64,000 nucleotides of DNA from Kapaibacterium sp044224925 (GTDB taxonomy: Bacteria; Bacteroidota; Ignavibacteria; Kapaibacteriales; Kapaibacteriaceae), in assembly GCA_044224925.1 (NCBI GenBank), contig JBGAJM010000005.1, positions 1 to 64,000 on the forward strand, written 5' to 3'. A model generated the notes under the pieces. That model saw nothing but the letters and a program-made list of their open reading frames with translations, did no database searches and had not been told where the DNA came from. Below, piece by piece: positions 8,526-16,463 of the stretch. Position 1 is the stretch's first letter. Each line of letters begins with the position of its first letter. Both the position numbers and the translations under genes were made by a program.

Positions 8526-9258
8526 CGTCAAGCTCAGCAATTTTGAAGGTCCGCTCGATCTGCTCTTGTTCTTCATCAAGAGAGACGAGTTGGATATCTA
8601 CGACATTCCCATCGCCTCGATCTCGGCGGAATTCCTTGAGTATGTGAAGCTCATGGAGCTGCTGGACCTAGAGCTTGCGGGGGAATTCGTGGTGATGGCA
8701 TCGACGCTTGTGAGCATCAAGGCGCAGATGCTCCTACCGCGTGATCCAACGGGGATCCCGGGTGAACATCTGGAAGAAGAAGATCCGCGTGCAGAACTCG
8801 TCAAGGCATTGATCGAGTACAAGCGATACAAAGAAGCAGCAGAGAGCATGAACACGGCGGCCGAAGAGCAGCGATACGTGATGTATCGGCAGCTGTTCGA
8901 GGCCGAAGAGATCCACGCGCAAAGCGATGGAGCCTATCGGAACGCCACGTTGTTCGATCTGCTCAAGGCCCTGAAGCGAGCCATTGAACGTGCTCCGGAC
9001 GAACCAAGTGCCCACGTGGTCACGAGGTTCCCGATCACCGTGGAAGAGAAGGCAGAAGAGATCGTCCACTTGCTTCGTGCTCGACCGAGCGTGCGGTTCT
9101 TTGAACTCGTGGTGGGGCTGACGAAGATGCATATCGTGGTGACGTTCTTGGCATTGCTTGAACTCGCCAAGAATCAGTTGATCCGCATTCAACAGGACGG
9201 ATCGTTCGACGATATTGTGGTGGTGAACAAGACAGACGAGGAAGAAAGCCATGACTGA
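8518..9258 (+). CDS. scpA: Segregation and condensation protein A
   Basis: Kleisin subunit of the SMC-ScpAB complex, which compacts and helps separate the replicated chromosome. The 246-residue protein starts with the family's hallmark NFEGPLDLLLFFIKRDELDIYDIPI, and its C-terminal winged helix (about 190-240) is the SMC-head binding part. ATG 8518 fits the family start. It overlaps alr by eight bases and scpB by eight bases. The smc gene is not in the window. Confidence 0.95.
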   Translation: MYNVKLSNFEGPLDLLLFFIKRDELDIYDIPIASISAEFLEYVKLMELLDLELAGEFVVMASTLVSIKAQMLLPRDPTGIPGEHLEEEDPRAELVKALIEYKRYKEAAESMNTAAEEQRYVMYRQLFEAEEIHAQSDGAYRNATLFDLLKALKRAIERAPDEPSAHVVTRFPITVEEKAEEIVHLLRARPSVRFFELVVGLTKMHIVVTFLALLELAKNQLIRIQQDGSFDDIVVVNKTDEEESHD

Positions 9259-10174
9259 TACTATTGAAGAGATCGTCCCTTCGGACCTTCACATCCCGTA
9301 CTTCTTCACATTGTCGCGCTACGATCAGTTGCGTGCACTGGAGTCGTTGATCTTCGCAAGCGATGATCCGCTCACGGCGCGTGCGATCAAGCGTGTGCTC
9401 GTGGACGAAGACCCAACGCAAGAGATCCCGGGTCAGCAACAACTTCCTCTTGATGGCGAAGCGCCGGCAGAACCCGAAGCACCACGTCCCGTCTTCGAAG
9501 TGAAGCCCGGATACTTTGACGAATTGGTGGATGAGATCAACGACGAACTGGAGAAGACCGATCGACCATTCCGCATCGTGAAGATCGCCGGAGGTTTTCA
9601 GTTCGCCACAACACCGCAACACGGTCAACTCGTCCAACGCCTCTTGAAGGCCAAGAATCGGAAACGACTGACGCAAGCTGCGCTCGAGACGTTGGCCATC
9701 GTGGCCTATCGACAGCCTATCACGAAAGCAGAGATCGAAGCGATCCGCGGCGTGAACAGTGGGGAAGTGGTGAACTCCCTTGTCGAGAAACAACTTGTGT
9801 CCATCGTCGGCAGGTCCGAGGCCATCGGCAAGCCACTCCTCTATGGCACGACGGATGAGTTCATGCGGATCTTTGGCTTGAACTCAATGTCGGACCTTCC
9901 CAAGTTGCGGGAGATCGACGATCTGTTGAAGACCACCACAACCTTGATCGAAACAGATGAGTCCTATTCGGTGAAAACGGATCACAAGACGCTCCGGAAA
10001 CAGCTGGCCATCCTCATGGAAGAGCAGCATATCGGCGTGAAGATCGACGAAGAGGCGAATTCCGGTGCGTACTGGGAGGTGGAACAGGGATCGGAGTCAG
10101 AAACGGAACAGGAGCCGGAAACGGAACAGGAAACGGAACCGGACGAAGATGTGGAAAACCCGCCAAGCGAATAA
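9251..10174 (+). CDS. scpB: Segregation and condensation protein B
   Basis: Winged-helix dimer that binds ScpA in the SMC complex. The 307-residue protein has the family core ALESLIFASDDPLTARAI near residue 30 and the ALETLAIVAYRQPITKAEIEAIRG motif near 145. Two parts are longer than usual: an insertion of about 30 residues rich in Pro, Glu and Ala (about 55-85) and an acidic tail of glutamate-rich short repeats (about 275-307). Low-complexity acidic tails are probably disordered. The gene ends in its own terminator. Confidence 0.93.
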   Translation: MTDTIEEIVPSDLHIPYFFTLSRYDQLRALESLIFASDDPLTARAIKRVLVDEDPTQEIPGQQQLPLDGEAPAEPEAPRPVFEVKPGYFDELVDEINDELEKTDRPFRIVKIAGGFQFATTPQHGQLVQRLLKAKNRKRLTQAALETLAIVAYRQPITKAEIEAIRGVNSGEVVNSLVEKQLVSIVGRSEAIGKPLLYGTTDEFMRIFGLNSMSDLPKLREIDDLLKTTTTLIETDESYSVKTDHKTLRKQLAILMEEQHIGVKIDEEANSGAYWEVEQGSESETEQEPETEQETEPDEDVENPPSE

Positions 10175-10187
10175 ATAGCAAGTACTT

Positions 10188-10220
10188 AGAAGGACGTGAC
10201 AAAGAACGTCCTTCTTTTTT
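10188..10220 (+). terminator. Intrinsic terminator after scpB
   Basis: A 10-bp stem (10188-10197 with 10206-10215) with an 8-nt loop is followed by a T-run to 10220. It lies 14 bases after the scpB stop. Confidence 0.85.
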
Positions 10221-10228
10221 GCCCGTTC

Positions 10229-10435
10229 GGAAACTCAAAAAACTGAAACAGTTTCCACGCTGACGCGTCTATACAGACATGATGTCGGTCGGGTCCTTTC
10301 ACTGTAGCTCATGCGCCTCCAAGAAAACCCCTTTACAGCCCGACCGAACGCAGACACCCCATGCAGGTGAAGGGATCGTCAACCCCCGGTCCCCAGCCCG
10401 CGAAGCCCAGTAGAGATACTGGGCTTTTTTTTTTT
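10229..10435 (+). ncRNA. Candidate structured small RNA
   Basis: This gene-free stretch between two plus-strand terminators folds on paper into consecutive hairpins: 10229-10235/10250-10256 (7 bp); 10286-10293/10339-10346 (8 bp, with an inner stem 10302-10306/10334-10338); 10355-10358/10366-10369; 10372-10378/10387-10393 (7 bp with one G-U); and the terminator at 10404-10425. A second terminator after that of scpB makes little sense unless something is transcribed between them. It does not show the hallmarks of SRP RNA, tmRNA, RNase P RNA or a riboswitch that I recognise. No TAnnTTTG box is evident; a TATACA at 10270-10275 is a weak alternative. It might also be processed from scpB read-through. 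Confidence 0.5.
10404..10435 (+). terminator. Strong intrinsic terminator of the candidate small RNA
   Basis: A 9-bp perfect stem (10404-10412 with 10417-10425) with a GAGA tetraloop is followed by eleven T residues. The T-run touches the stop codon of the minus-strand hydrolase gene. On the minus strand the stem is not followed by T residues, so the terminator works for plus-strand transcription. Confidence 0.9.
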
Positions 10436-11202
10436 CACGAAAGTGTGATCTGAAGGCCATCGTAGGCAAGACGAACATGGTCGGGCAACGATGCCTCGAC
10501 AACGTCGTGCTTGATCTGATGCGCAATGTGGGTGAGGTAGGTGATGCGCGGTTGCAATCGATCGGCAATGGCAACGGCCTCGGTGACGGTGAAGTGTGTT
10601 GGATGGGGCTGCGGACGCAGTCCATCGAGGATCAGCTCCACACCTGAGAGGAGGTGCATCGAGTCAGGCGGAATGGCATTGGTGTCGGTGCAATAGGCAA
10701 GCGAACCAAATCGATATCCATTCACGCGGAGAGAGCCGTGGAGCAGTGGGATAGGCTGCACAGAAATGTCGCCGATCACGAATGGCTCATCGTCGATCTC
10801 GATCACATCGATCATCGGCACACCGCCACCAAGTTGTTCAGGCTCATCGAATGCATACGGGAACGTCTGCTGTAGTGCTGTGATCGTCCGCCGCAACGCA
10901 TAGATGGGCATGTTCTTCTGCGCACGGAAGTTGTAGGGGCGAATGTCGTCGAACCCACCGATATGATCGAAATGGTGGTGCGTGTACACAACGGCATCGA
11001 TGTCCATCACATGATGATCGAGCATCTGCCGGCGGAAGTCCATCGAAGTGTCGACCACGACCGTGGTGGTTGCGCTTTGTACCAGGAGCGACGTTCTCAG
11101 GCGCTTGTCACGAGGGTCGGTGGAACAACACGTGGCGCAGGTACAGGCCACGGTAGGGACGCCGGTGGACGTGCCGCTTCCGAGGACGGTGACCGTGATC
11201 AT
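10435..11202 (-). CDS. MBL-fold metal-dependent hydrolase, PhnP-like
   Basis: Metallo-beta-lactamase-fold protein of 255 residues. The metal motif is THHHFDHIGG (H75, H77, D79, H80). A cysteine-rich segment, CTCATCCSTDPRDKR, near residues 20-34 matches the zinc-binding insertion of PhnP-type phosphodiesterases, which open cyclic ribose phosphates. A reaction cannot be assigned from this: close relatives occur widely without phosphonate genes, and none is nearby. Its ATG overlaps the lipA stop by ATGA, and it is the last gene of the minus-strand series that starts with nif3. Confidence 0.8.
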   Translation of the reverse strand: MITVTVLGSGTSTGVPTVACTCATCCSTDPRDKRLRTSLLVQSATTTVVVDTSMDFRRQMLDHHVMDIDAVVYTHHHFDHIGGFDDIRPYNFRAQKNMPIYALRRTITALQQTFPYAFDEPEQLGGGVPMIDVIEIDDEPFVIGDISVQPIPLLHGSLRVNGYRFGSLAYCTDTNAIPPDSMHLLSGVELILDGLRPQPHPTHFTVTEAVAIADRLQPRITYLTHIAHQIKHDVVEASLPDHVRLAYDGLQITLS

Positions 11203-12089
11203 ACGTGGCGTTCGGCGTGGTAGGAGCTGCGAACGAGCGGACCGGATTCAACGTAGTCGAATCCAAGCTCGAGTCCGACCTTCTTGTAGTAGGCGAATTC
11301 GTCGGGGTGCACGAATCGATCGACGGGGAGATGATTCTTCGTTGGCTGCAGATACTGACCAAGCGTGAGAATGTCGACGTTCACGGCAACAAGGTCCTTC
11401 ATCGTTTGAAAGATCTCGTCCGGTGTTTCACCCAAGCCAAGCATGATGCCGGTCTTCGTCCGCATTCCCTGCCGCTTCGCCTCCTTAAGGAGGTCCAGCG
11501 ACCATTGATACTTGCCTTGAGGGCGAACGCGACGGTAGAGTCGGGGAACCGTTTCGGTGTTGTGCGCCAGGATCGTCGGTCGTGCATCGATCACGCGCTG
11601 AAGATTCTCCATGTTGCCCTTGAAATCGGGGATCAACACTTCGATCGACGTATCCGGATTCAAGCTGCGTGAGGCAGTGATGGTCTCTGCCCACAGGATG
11701 GCACCACCATCTTTGCGCTCGTCACGATTGACCGATGTGATGACAGCGTGTTTGAGATGCATGGAATGAATGGCCTCTGCCACTCGCATCGGTTCACCAT
11801 CATCGATCGGCATGGGGCGACCGGTCTTGACGGCACAGAAGCCACAGGAGCGTGTGCACGTGTCGCCACCGATCATGAACGTGGCAGTGCCGGCATTCCA
11901 GCATTCCGTGATGTTCGGACAGCGTGCCTCTTCGCACACGGTATGCAGATCCTTGGTGCGCATCATCGACTTCACACGGGCATAGTCTTCTCCGCCCGGT
12001 GCGCGAACCTTGAGCCATTCGGGTCGACGACCGGCGAGCTGTTCCGCCGTTGGTTGGAGGACGGGAAGTTCGAACGTAACGTCGTTCAT
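11199..12089 (-). CDS. lipA: Lipoyl synthase
   Basis: Radical-SAM enzyme that inserts two sulfur atoms into protein-bound octanoyl groups to give lipoate. The 296 residues contain both iron-sulfur motifs: C52, C57, C63 (CEEARCPNITECW) for the auxiliary cluster and C78, C82, C85 (CTRSCGFC) for the SAM cluster. The C-terminal part includes the family pattern DILTLGQYLQPTKNHLPV and the RSSYHA segment whose serine binds the auxiliary cluster. Overlaps both neighbours by four bases. lipB is not in the window. Confidence 0.96.
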   Translation of the reverse strand: MNDVTFELPVLQPTAEQLAGRRPEWLKVRAPGGEDYARVKSMMRTKDLHTVCEEARCPNITECWNAGTATFMIGGDTCTRSCGFCAVKTGRPMPIDDGEPMRVAEAIHSMHLKHAVITSVNRDERKDGGAILWAETITASRSLNPDTSIEVLIPDFKGNMENLQRVIDARPTILAHNTETVPRLYRRVRPQGKYQWSLDLLKEAKRQGMRTKTGIMLGLGETPDEIFQTMKDLVAVNVDILTLGQYLQPTKNHLPVDRFVHPDEFAYYKKVGLELGFDYVESGPLVRSSYHAERHV

Positions 12090-12598
12090 TGCATGAGTCC
12101 CGGATGAAGCTTCCGTGCCATGGGCTTGATCACCTCGAGGATGGCCGACGGAGACTTGTACATGTTCTTTGCTTGATTCGTTGGATCCGACATTTTGGTC
12201 TCAGGATCGAAGATGTAGGCGTTCAGCAGAACTCGTTCATGCTGCATGAAGAAATTCCCCTGGATCACACGCTCGGCTCGGAGCGACTTCACGGCCTTCC
12301 ATACATCGCTTTCGTACTGCGGATTCGTAGGGTCGAGGTTCAATTCGCTGATGGCCATCTCGATACTGTCCGCAGGAATGATGATGAACTTCTTCTGTGC
12401 AGGATCGATGGCCAAGAGCTCCTTGGTGAGCGAATCTGCGAGCTGAATGCACCATGGATTGTACTTGATGGCTCCATCCATGTTCCGAAATGGCAGAACC
12501 GCAACACGCGTTTGTGCCGTGGCCGCCACAGAGACCAATGCGAACACCATCGTTGCCGTGATGAACATGCCGACGCTGCGGAATGTGCTCTTCTTCAT
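12086..12598 (-). CDS. Secreted FlgO/TolB-N-like protein of unknown role
   Basis: The 170-residue protein has a signal peptide (about 1-28, ending ATAQ) followed by RVAVLPFRNMDG and an alpha/beta pattern in which a protein name is matched to a set of stored values (LADSLTKELL, IIPADSIEMAISELNL, RVIQGNFFMQHERVLLNAYIFDPET). This resembles the FlgO and TolB N-terminal families found in periplasmic and outer-membrane lipoproteins. No lipobox cysteine is present. Overlaps hpt and lipA by four bases each, so it is co-transcribed with them; no functional link is evident. Confidence 0.6.
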   Translation of the reverse strand: MKKSTFRSVGMFITATMVFALVSVAATAQTRVAVLPFRNMDGAIKYNPWCIQLADSLTKELLAIDPAQKKFIIIPADSIEMAISELNLDPTNPQYESDVWKAVKSLRAERVIQGNFFMQHERVLLNAYIFDPETKMSDPTNQAKNMYKSPSAILEVIKPMARKLHPGLMQ

Positions 12599-12939
12599 TC
12601 GTGTGCTCCTGGTTCAGATGAGTTGTTGCGTTGATGCAGGACCTGCAAGATCTCCGTCAGACCGTTGACGTAGTACGTTGCTGTGGTCCAGTCGTTCTCG
12701 GCCGACGCTGCCATGATATCCTTGCCAATGCCGGCCAGTTCCTTCAGCCCGAACTGAAGAAAGGAACCTTTGATCGTATGACCGAAACGATACATCTCCT
12801 CCGCATCGTTCCGTTCGACGATCTCGGGCCATTGCGACGTAAGATCGGCCAGCCACCGTTCGACGAACTCCGGATAGAATTCGCGTAACACCGGGTCGGC
12901 TGGAACAGATGATGGGACAGGGTATGGAAAGGGAGGAAT

Positions 12940-12945
<6 letters not shown>
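12595..12945 (-). CDS. Stand-alone Hpt (histidine phosphotransfer) domain protein
   Basis: A 116-residue four-helix phosphorelay protein. The motif GHTIKGSFLQFG places the phosphorylated histidine at about H56. No kinase or response regulator is adjacent, so its partners are unknown. Start choice: a GTG at 12945 has AGGAG seven bases upstream and gives a plausible short N-terminus; the open frame continues upstream into RNase P RNA and cannot be coding there. The chosen start and its ribosome-binding site lie inside the 3' P1 strand of rnpB. A later GTG in the segment PVLREF is possible. Confidence 0.75.
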
Positions 12946-13342
<397 letters not shown>

Positions 13343-13356
13343 GTTCTTCCGTTTCC

Positions 13357-14100
13357 TTATGCCGTTCCTTCGACCTCTGCCTCGATGTCCAAGGTCACGT
13401 CTTCGGTGACAAGGATCCGACCGCAGTTCTCACAGGTGTACACCTTATGGCGGTTGTACTTCATCTCCATGATGCGCTGGCTTGGAATGGCGCTGTAGCA
13501 ACCGGAACAACTGTTGCGGCGAAGGGCCACCACCGCTTCGCGATGGAACGTGCGAATGCGCTCGTACTCGGTTTGCAATGAGTCTTCGACCTGGGAGATC
13601 ACTTTCTTTCGTAGCTCGAGATAGCGACGCAGGTCGTCGTTGTTCACGCCACTGACCTCTTCGAGTTCCTTTTCCTTATCAGCCAAGACGCTCTTCGCTT
13701 CATCAAGATCGCGCTGTTGTGTTTCAAGCAACGAACGGAGATTCTCTTCCTTGACGGCGCTCGTGCGGAGGCGTTCATCCAATGCGGCACGTTCAACCTT
13801 GATGTGCTCGAGTTCCTTCGTGATCGCATCGAACTCGCGATTGTTCTTGACCTGGAACTGCTGCTCGGTGAGCTTGGTTTCCTTGTCCGTCATCTCTTGC
13901 ATGGTCACATGGGCCGTTCCATGGAGGTGCTCGATCTCGTGCAGGGACTTGGCCGTGGCCTCCGTGACGAGTGTCTTCGCCTTCACGATCTCTTCGTGAC
14001 GCTTGACCTCTTGTGGCAAGTCGCCCAGTTCGTCATGCAACTCGTCCAGATGCGCGTCGATGTACGACAGGCGCGCTAAGAGTGTGATCTGTTGCTCCAT
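13357..14100 (-). CDS. Coiled-coil C4 zinc-ribbon protein
   Basis: A 247-residue protein: a long coiled coil (about 10-180, heptad-rich in Glu, Lys and Leu) followed by a zinc ribbon with CSGC and CENC pairs (about 195-230). It belongs to the widespread COG1579 group, whose genes often lie beside nif3-type genes, as here (16 bases after it). Family members have been linked to nucleic-acid binding and, in some pathogens, to flagellum export, but no firm general function is known. A role in this cell is not assigned. Confidence 0.85.
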   Translation of the reverse strand: MEQQITLLARLSYIDAHLDELHDELGDLPQEVKRHEEIVKAKTLVTEATAKSLHEIEHLHGTAHVTMQEMTDKETKLTEQQFQVKNNREFDAITKELEHIKVERAALDERLRTSAVKEENLRSLLETQQRDLDEAKSVLADKEKELEEVSGVNNDDLRRYLELRKKVISQVEDSLQTEYERIRTFHREAVVALRRNSCSGCYSAIPSQRIMEMKYNRHKVYTCENCGRILVTEDVTLDIEAEVEGTA

Positions 14101-14115
14101 GGAGATTCCGTGTGG

Positions 14116-14928
14116 TTATGATTGAGAAGTACTGTCTGTTTGTGATGAAGCATACTGAACAGGATTGGTGATCACTGTGCTTCGTTGGATTGACATAGGA
14201 GAAGTGATGAGCTGACGGAGCGTGTCGACGATGCCGTCGATCACGAACTGCTCCATTTCATAATGGCCGGGATCGATCAATCCGATGCGACCAAGGGCGG
14301 CATGGAAGGCATGATACTTCAGATCTGCGGTGATGTACACATCGGCTCCGCACCGCAATGCGTCGGACGTGAACGAGTCGCCACTGCCTCCCACGATGGC
14401 CACGGTCGAAACGGTGTCGGAAGGGGGAGGACTGAAACGCACGGGTGCGCCGCAGACGGTGCGAACACGATCGACGAGCTCTTCGAAGGCCATGCCACCT
14501 TCGACCCTTGCCACGATACCCATGCCATATCCGTTGCCGGAATCGGACGGGACGAGCGGTCGCTCAGGCGTGAGGCCAAGTTTGTGTGCGAGGAGGTAGT
14601 TGGTGCCCTGAGGGTAGGCATCGAATGCCGTGTGCACGCAGAGCAGGGTGATGTCGCGAGCGATCAGTTCACAAAGGATGCGACCGACCCTATCCGTGCG
14701 TTGCAGACGAGAGATCGGAGTGTAGATCAGCGGATGGAAGGCAATGATCGTGTCGCAGGAGCGATCAACGGCCTCGGAAACAACGGCATCGGTCACTTCG
14801 AGACAGACGAGGATCGAATGCACTTCGCCGTTCGCCGATTCGACGTGTACTCCGATGTTGTCACCGCGCATGGCGGCATCGGGCAAGAAAACGGAATCTA
14901 TGAGGCGTTGGAGGTCTCTGAGGCGCAT
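14116..14928 (-). CDS. Nif3-like dinuclear metal center protein (DUF34)
   Basis: A 270-residue protein of the NIF3/YbgI family, which forms hexameric rings with a two-metal site; GTP cyclohydrolase-related activities have been proposed for some members. Visible motifs are AFHPLIYTPISR, with a metal-ligand histidine, LCVHTAFDAYPQGTN, and the C-terminal ADLKYHAFHAA plus DPGHYEMEQ segments with further histidine ligands. I use ATG 14928, where the family normally begins (MRLRDLQRLID); an in-frame start at 14991 adds 21 unmatched residues. First gene of the series that contains rnpB. Confidence 0.88.
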   Translation of the reverse strand: MRLRDLQRLIDSVFLPDAAMRGDNIGVHVESANGEVHSILVCLEVTDAVVSEAVDRSCDTIIAFHPLIYTPISRLQRTDRVGRILCELIARDITLLCVHTAFDAYPQGTNYLLAHKLGLTPERPLVPSDSGNGYGMGIVARVEGGMAFEELVDRVRTVCGAPVRFSPPPSDTVSTVAIVGGSGDSFTSDALRCGADVYITADLKYHAFHAALGRIGLIDPGHYEMEQFVIDGIVDTLRQLITSPMSIQRSTVITNPVQYASSQTDSTSQS

Positions 14929-15039
14929 GGGGACGTTATCAAGTCGGACAAGTAAACTACGGAATTGGCACGGACTAACAATGTTATCCACAGTCGGTCG
15001 GTTCTGTAACTTTCACCACTTGACGGTAACTTGCAAGGA

Positions 15040-15789
15040 ATGCGCCTTACACTCCTTCTCATCGGTATCCTCTGCAGCCTCGTCTTCTGCCCGTCCACGG
15101 TCGTGGCACAGGAAACCGGAGGCACGCCCGAAGGTCCACGCAAGCCGGAAGACACGGTGATCGTGTTCACATCGCCGCGTCCGTTGCTCGAGAACGACGG
15201 ACTTGACAAGCCGGCGACCAAGGCGTTCGGACTCGACCTGATCTTCTCCAACAGTGGTTGGGCCTTTGGCGGATTCTATCAGACCAAATTGGCAGAGGAT
15301 CTGACCGGGTTCATCAATCTGTTCTTCTCGCCCTACCGTAGCACGGACGAGATCGAGAACGTCTACCTGGGCAACATCCCCGTTGTCTACGGGAAAGTGA
15401 ACCGACTCTTCGTCGTGCCACTCACTATCGGCGTGCAGTATCGACTGTTCTCCAAGGGCCTGTCCGATTCGTTCCGTCCCTACATCGGCATGGGCGTGGG
15501 CCCTTCGATGATCATCCAGACGCCATACATCACCGAAGGTCCGAATGGCGTGCCATATTACCACGAGTTCTTCAGCTCGTTCGGCGATGCCACGGTCCAC
15601 GGTCGGTTCGGAGGCTTCATTGGGCTTGGTGCGAACTTTGGCGCCATCACCAAGGGAAATATGATCGGCGTGAACATGCGGTACTATGTGATACCGTTCG
15701 GTTCACCTGGACTCGAGAGCATGCAAGGCCTCCCGATCACGAACTTCGGCGGTCTGTTCCTTTCGCTCTCCGTTGGCAATCAACGGTGA
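15040..15789 (+). CDS. Outer-membrane beta-barrel-like protein of unknown role
   Basis: The 249-residue protein has a signal peptide (about 1-24, cut after VVAQ). The mature part alternates polar and hydrophobic residues as in small beta-barrels (for example GWAFGGFYQTKLAEDLTGFINLFF, YIGMGVGPSMI and the ending LFLSLSVGNQR), a pattern seen in Bacteroidota outer-membrane proteins. A TAACTTTC box, one base from the -7 consensus, lies at 15007-15014. It overlaps trmO by four bases. The protein could not be assigned to a named family. Confidence 0.6.
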   Translation: MRLTLLLIGILCSLVFCPSTVVAQETGGTPEGPRKPEDTVIVFTSPRPLLENDGLDKPATKAFGLDLIFSNSGWAFGGFYQTKLAEDLTGFINLFFSPYRSTDEIENVYLGNIPVVYGKVNRLFVVPLTIGVQYRLFSKGLSDSFRPYIGMGVGPSMIIQTPYITEGPNGVPYYHEFFSSFGDATVHGRFGGFIGLGANFGAITKGNMIGVNMRYYVIPFGSPGLESMQGLPITNFGGLFLSLSVGNQR

Positions 15790-16460
15790 ACGTCGTCCCC
15801 ATCGGCATTCTGCGTTCACCCTACGTGAACAAGTACGATGCCCCACGGCAGCCGGGGGTGGACGAGCGCATCGACCTTGCCCATATCGACCTTGAACCAC
15901 ATCTCAACTTCGAACAGGCCCTGCAGGACCTCGACGGTTTTGAGCGGATCTGGATCCTCTCTTGGTTCCATCGTGCCGATGCCTGGAAACCCAAGGTGCT
16001 CCCGCCGCGAAGTGCCGTGAAACGCGGGGTCTTCGCCACCCGATCTCCTCATCGTCCGAATCCCATTGGCCTTAGTGTTGCTCGCCTTGTCGAGGTCCGT
16101 GGACTTCGCATCACCATCGCAGAGACAGATCTGCTCGATGGCACACCGATCCTCGACATCAAACCCTATCTGTCCTATGCCGATGCCTTCGAAGGCAGCA
16201 AGGCGGGATGGGTGGATGATGCTGCGTTGCAACCATCCTTCACGGTGGTCTTCGATCCGGATGTCGCCTTGGTCCTCGAACGAGACCATGTGCTCAAGGC
16301 ACATGTGGAGCGAGTGTTGTGCACGGACCCGTATCCGCACCCGTATCGCCGCACCGAAGCATGTGACGATGGGACCTACATCCTCTCGGTTCGCACCACG
16401 CGGATCCACTATACCATCTCGTCAACAACGGTTATGGTGCATCGAATCGTAGTTTTGTGA
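15786..16460 (+). CDS. trmO: tRNA N6-threonylcarbamoyladenosine methyltransferase (TsaA/TrmO family)
   Basis: SAM-dependent enzyme that methylates t6A37 of some tRNAs. The 224-residue protein has the N-terminal PIGILRSPYVNKYDAPRQPG motif, the core RSPHRPNPIGLSVARL motif and the LDIKPYLSYAD segment, all typical. GTG at 15786 is used because it overlaps the preceding stop and matches the family start. The metH promoter box lies within its final codons. Confidence 0.92.
   Translation: MNVVPIGILRSPYVNKYDAPRQPGVDERIDLAHIDLEPHLNFEQALQDLDGFERIWILSWFHRADAWKPKVLPPRSAVKRGVFATRSPHRPNPIGLSVARLVEVRGLRITIAETDLLDGTPILDIKPYLSYADAFEGSKAGWVDDAALQPSFTVVFDPDVALVLERDHVLKAHVERVLCTDPYPHPYRRTEACDDGTYILSVRTTRIHYTISSTTVMVHRIVVL
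16450..16457 (+). promoter_or_regulatory. TAnnTTTG promoter box for metH
   Basis: TAGTTTTG matches the -7 consensus, lies in the last codons of trmO, and ends six bases before the metH ATG at 16464. This predicts a leaderless metH mRNA and leaves no room for a cobalamin or SAM riboswitch in the transcript from this promoter. Confidence 0.65.
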
Positions 16461-16463
16461 ACT

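Noticed and set aside
10229..10435. Candidate RNA as SRP RNA, tmRNA or a riboswitch
   Set aside because: No GGAAGGxAGCAGCC-type loop, no tmRNA ends or tRNA-like domain, and no B12, SAM, TPP or preQ1 core on either strand. It is kept as an unassigned structured RNA.
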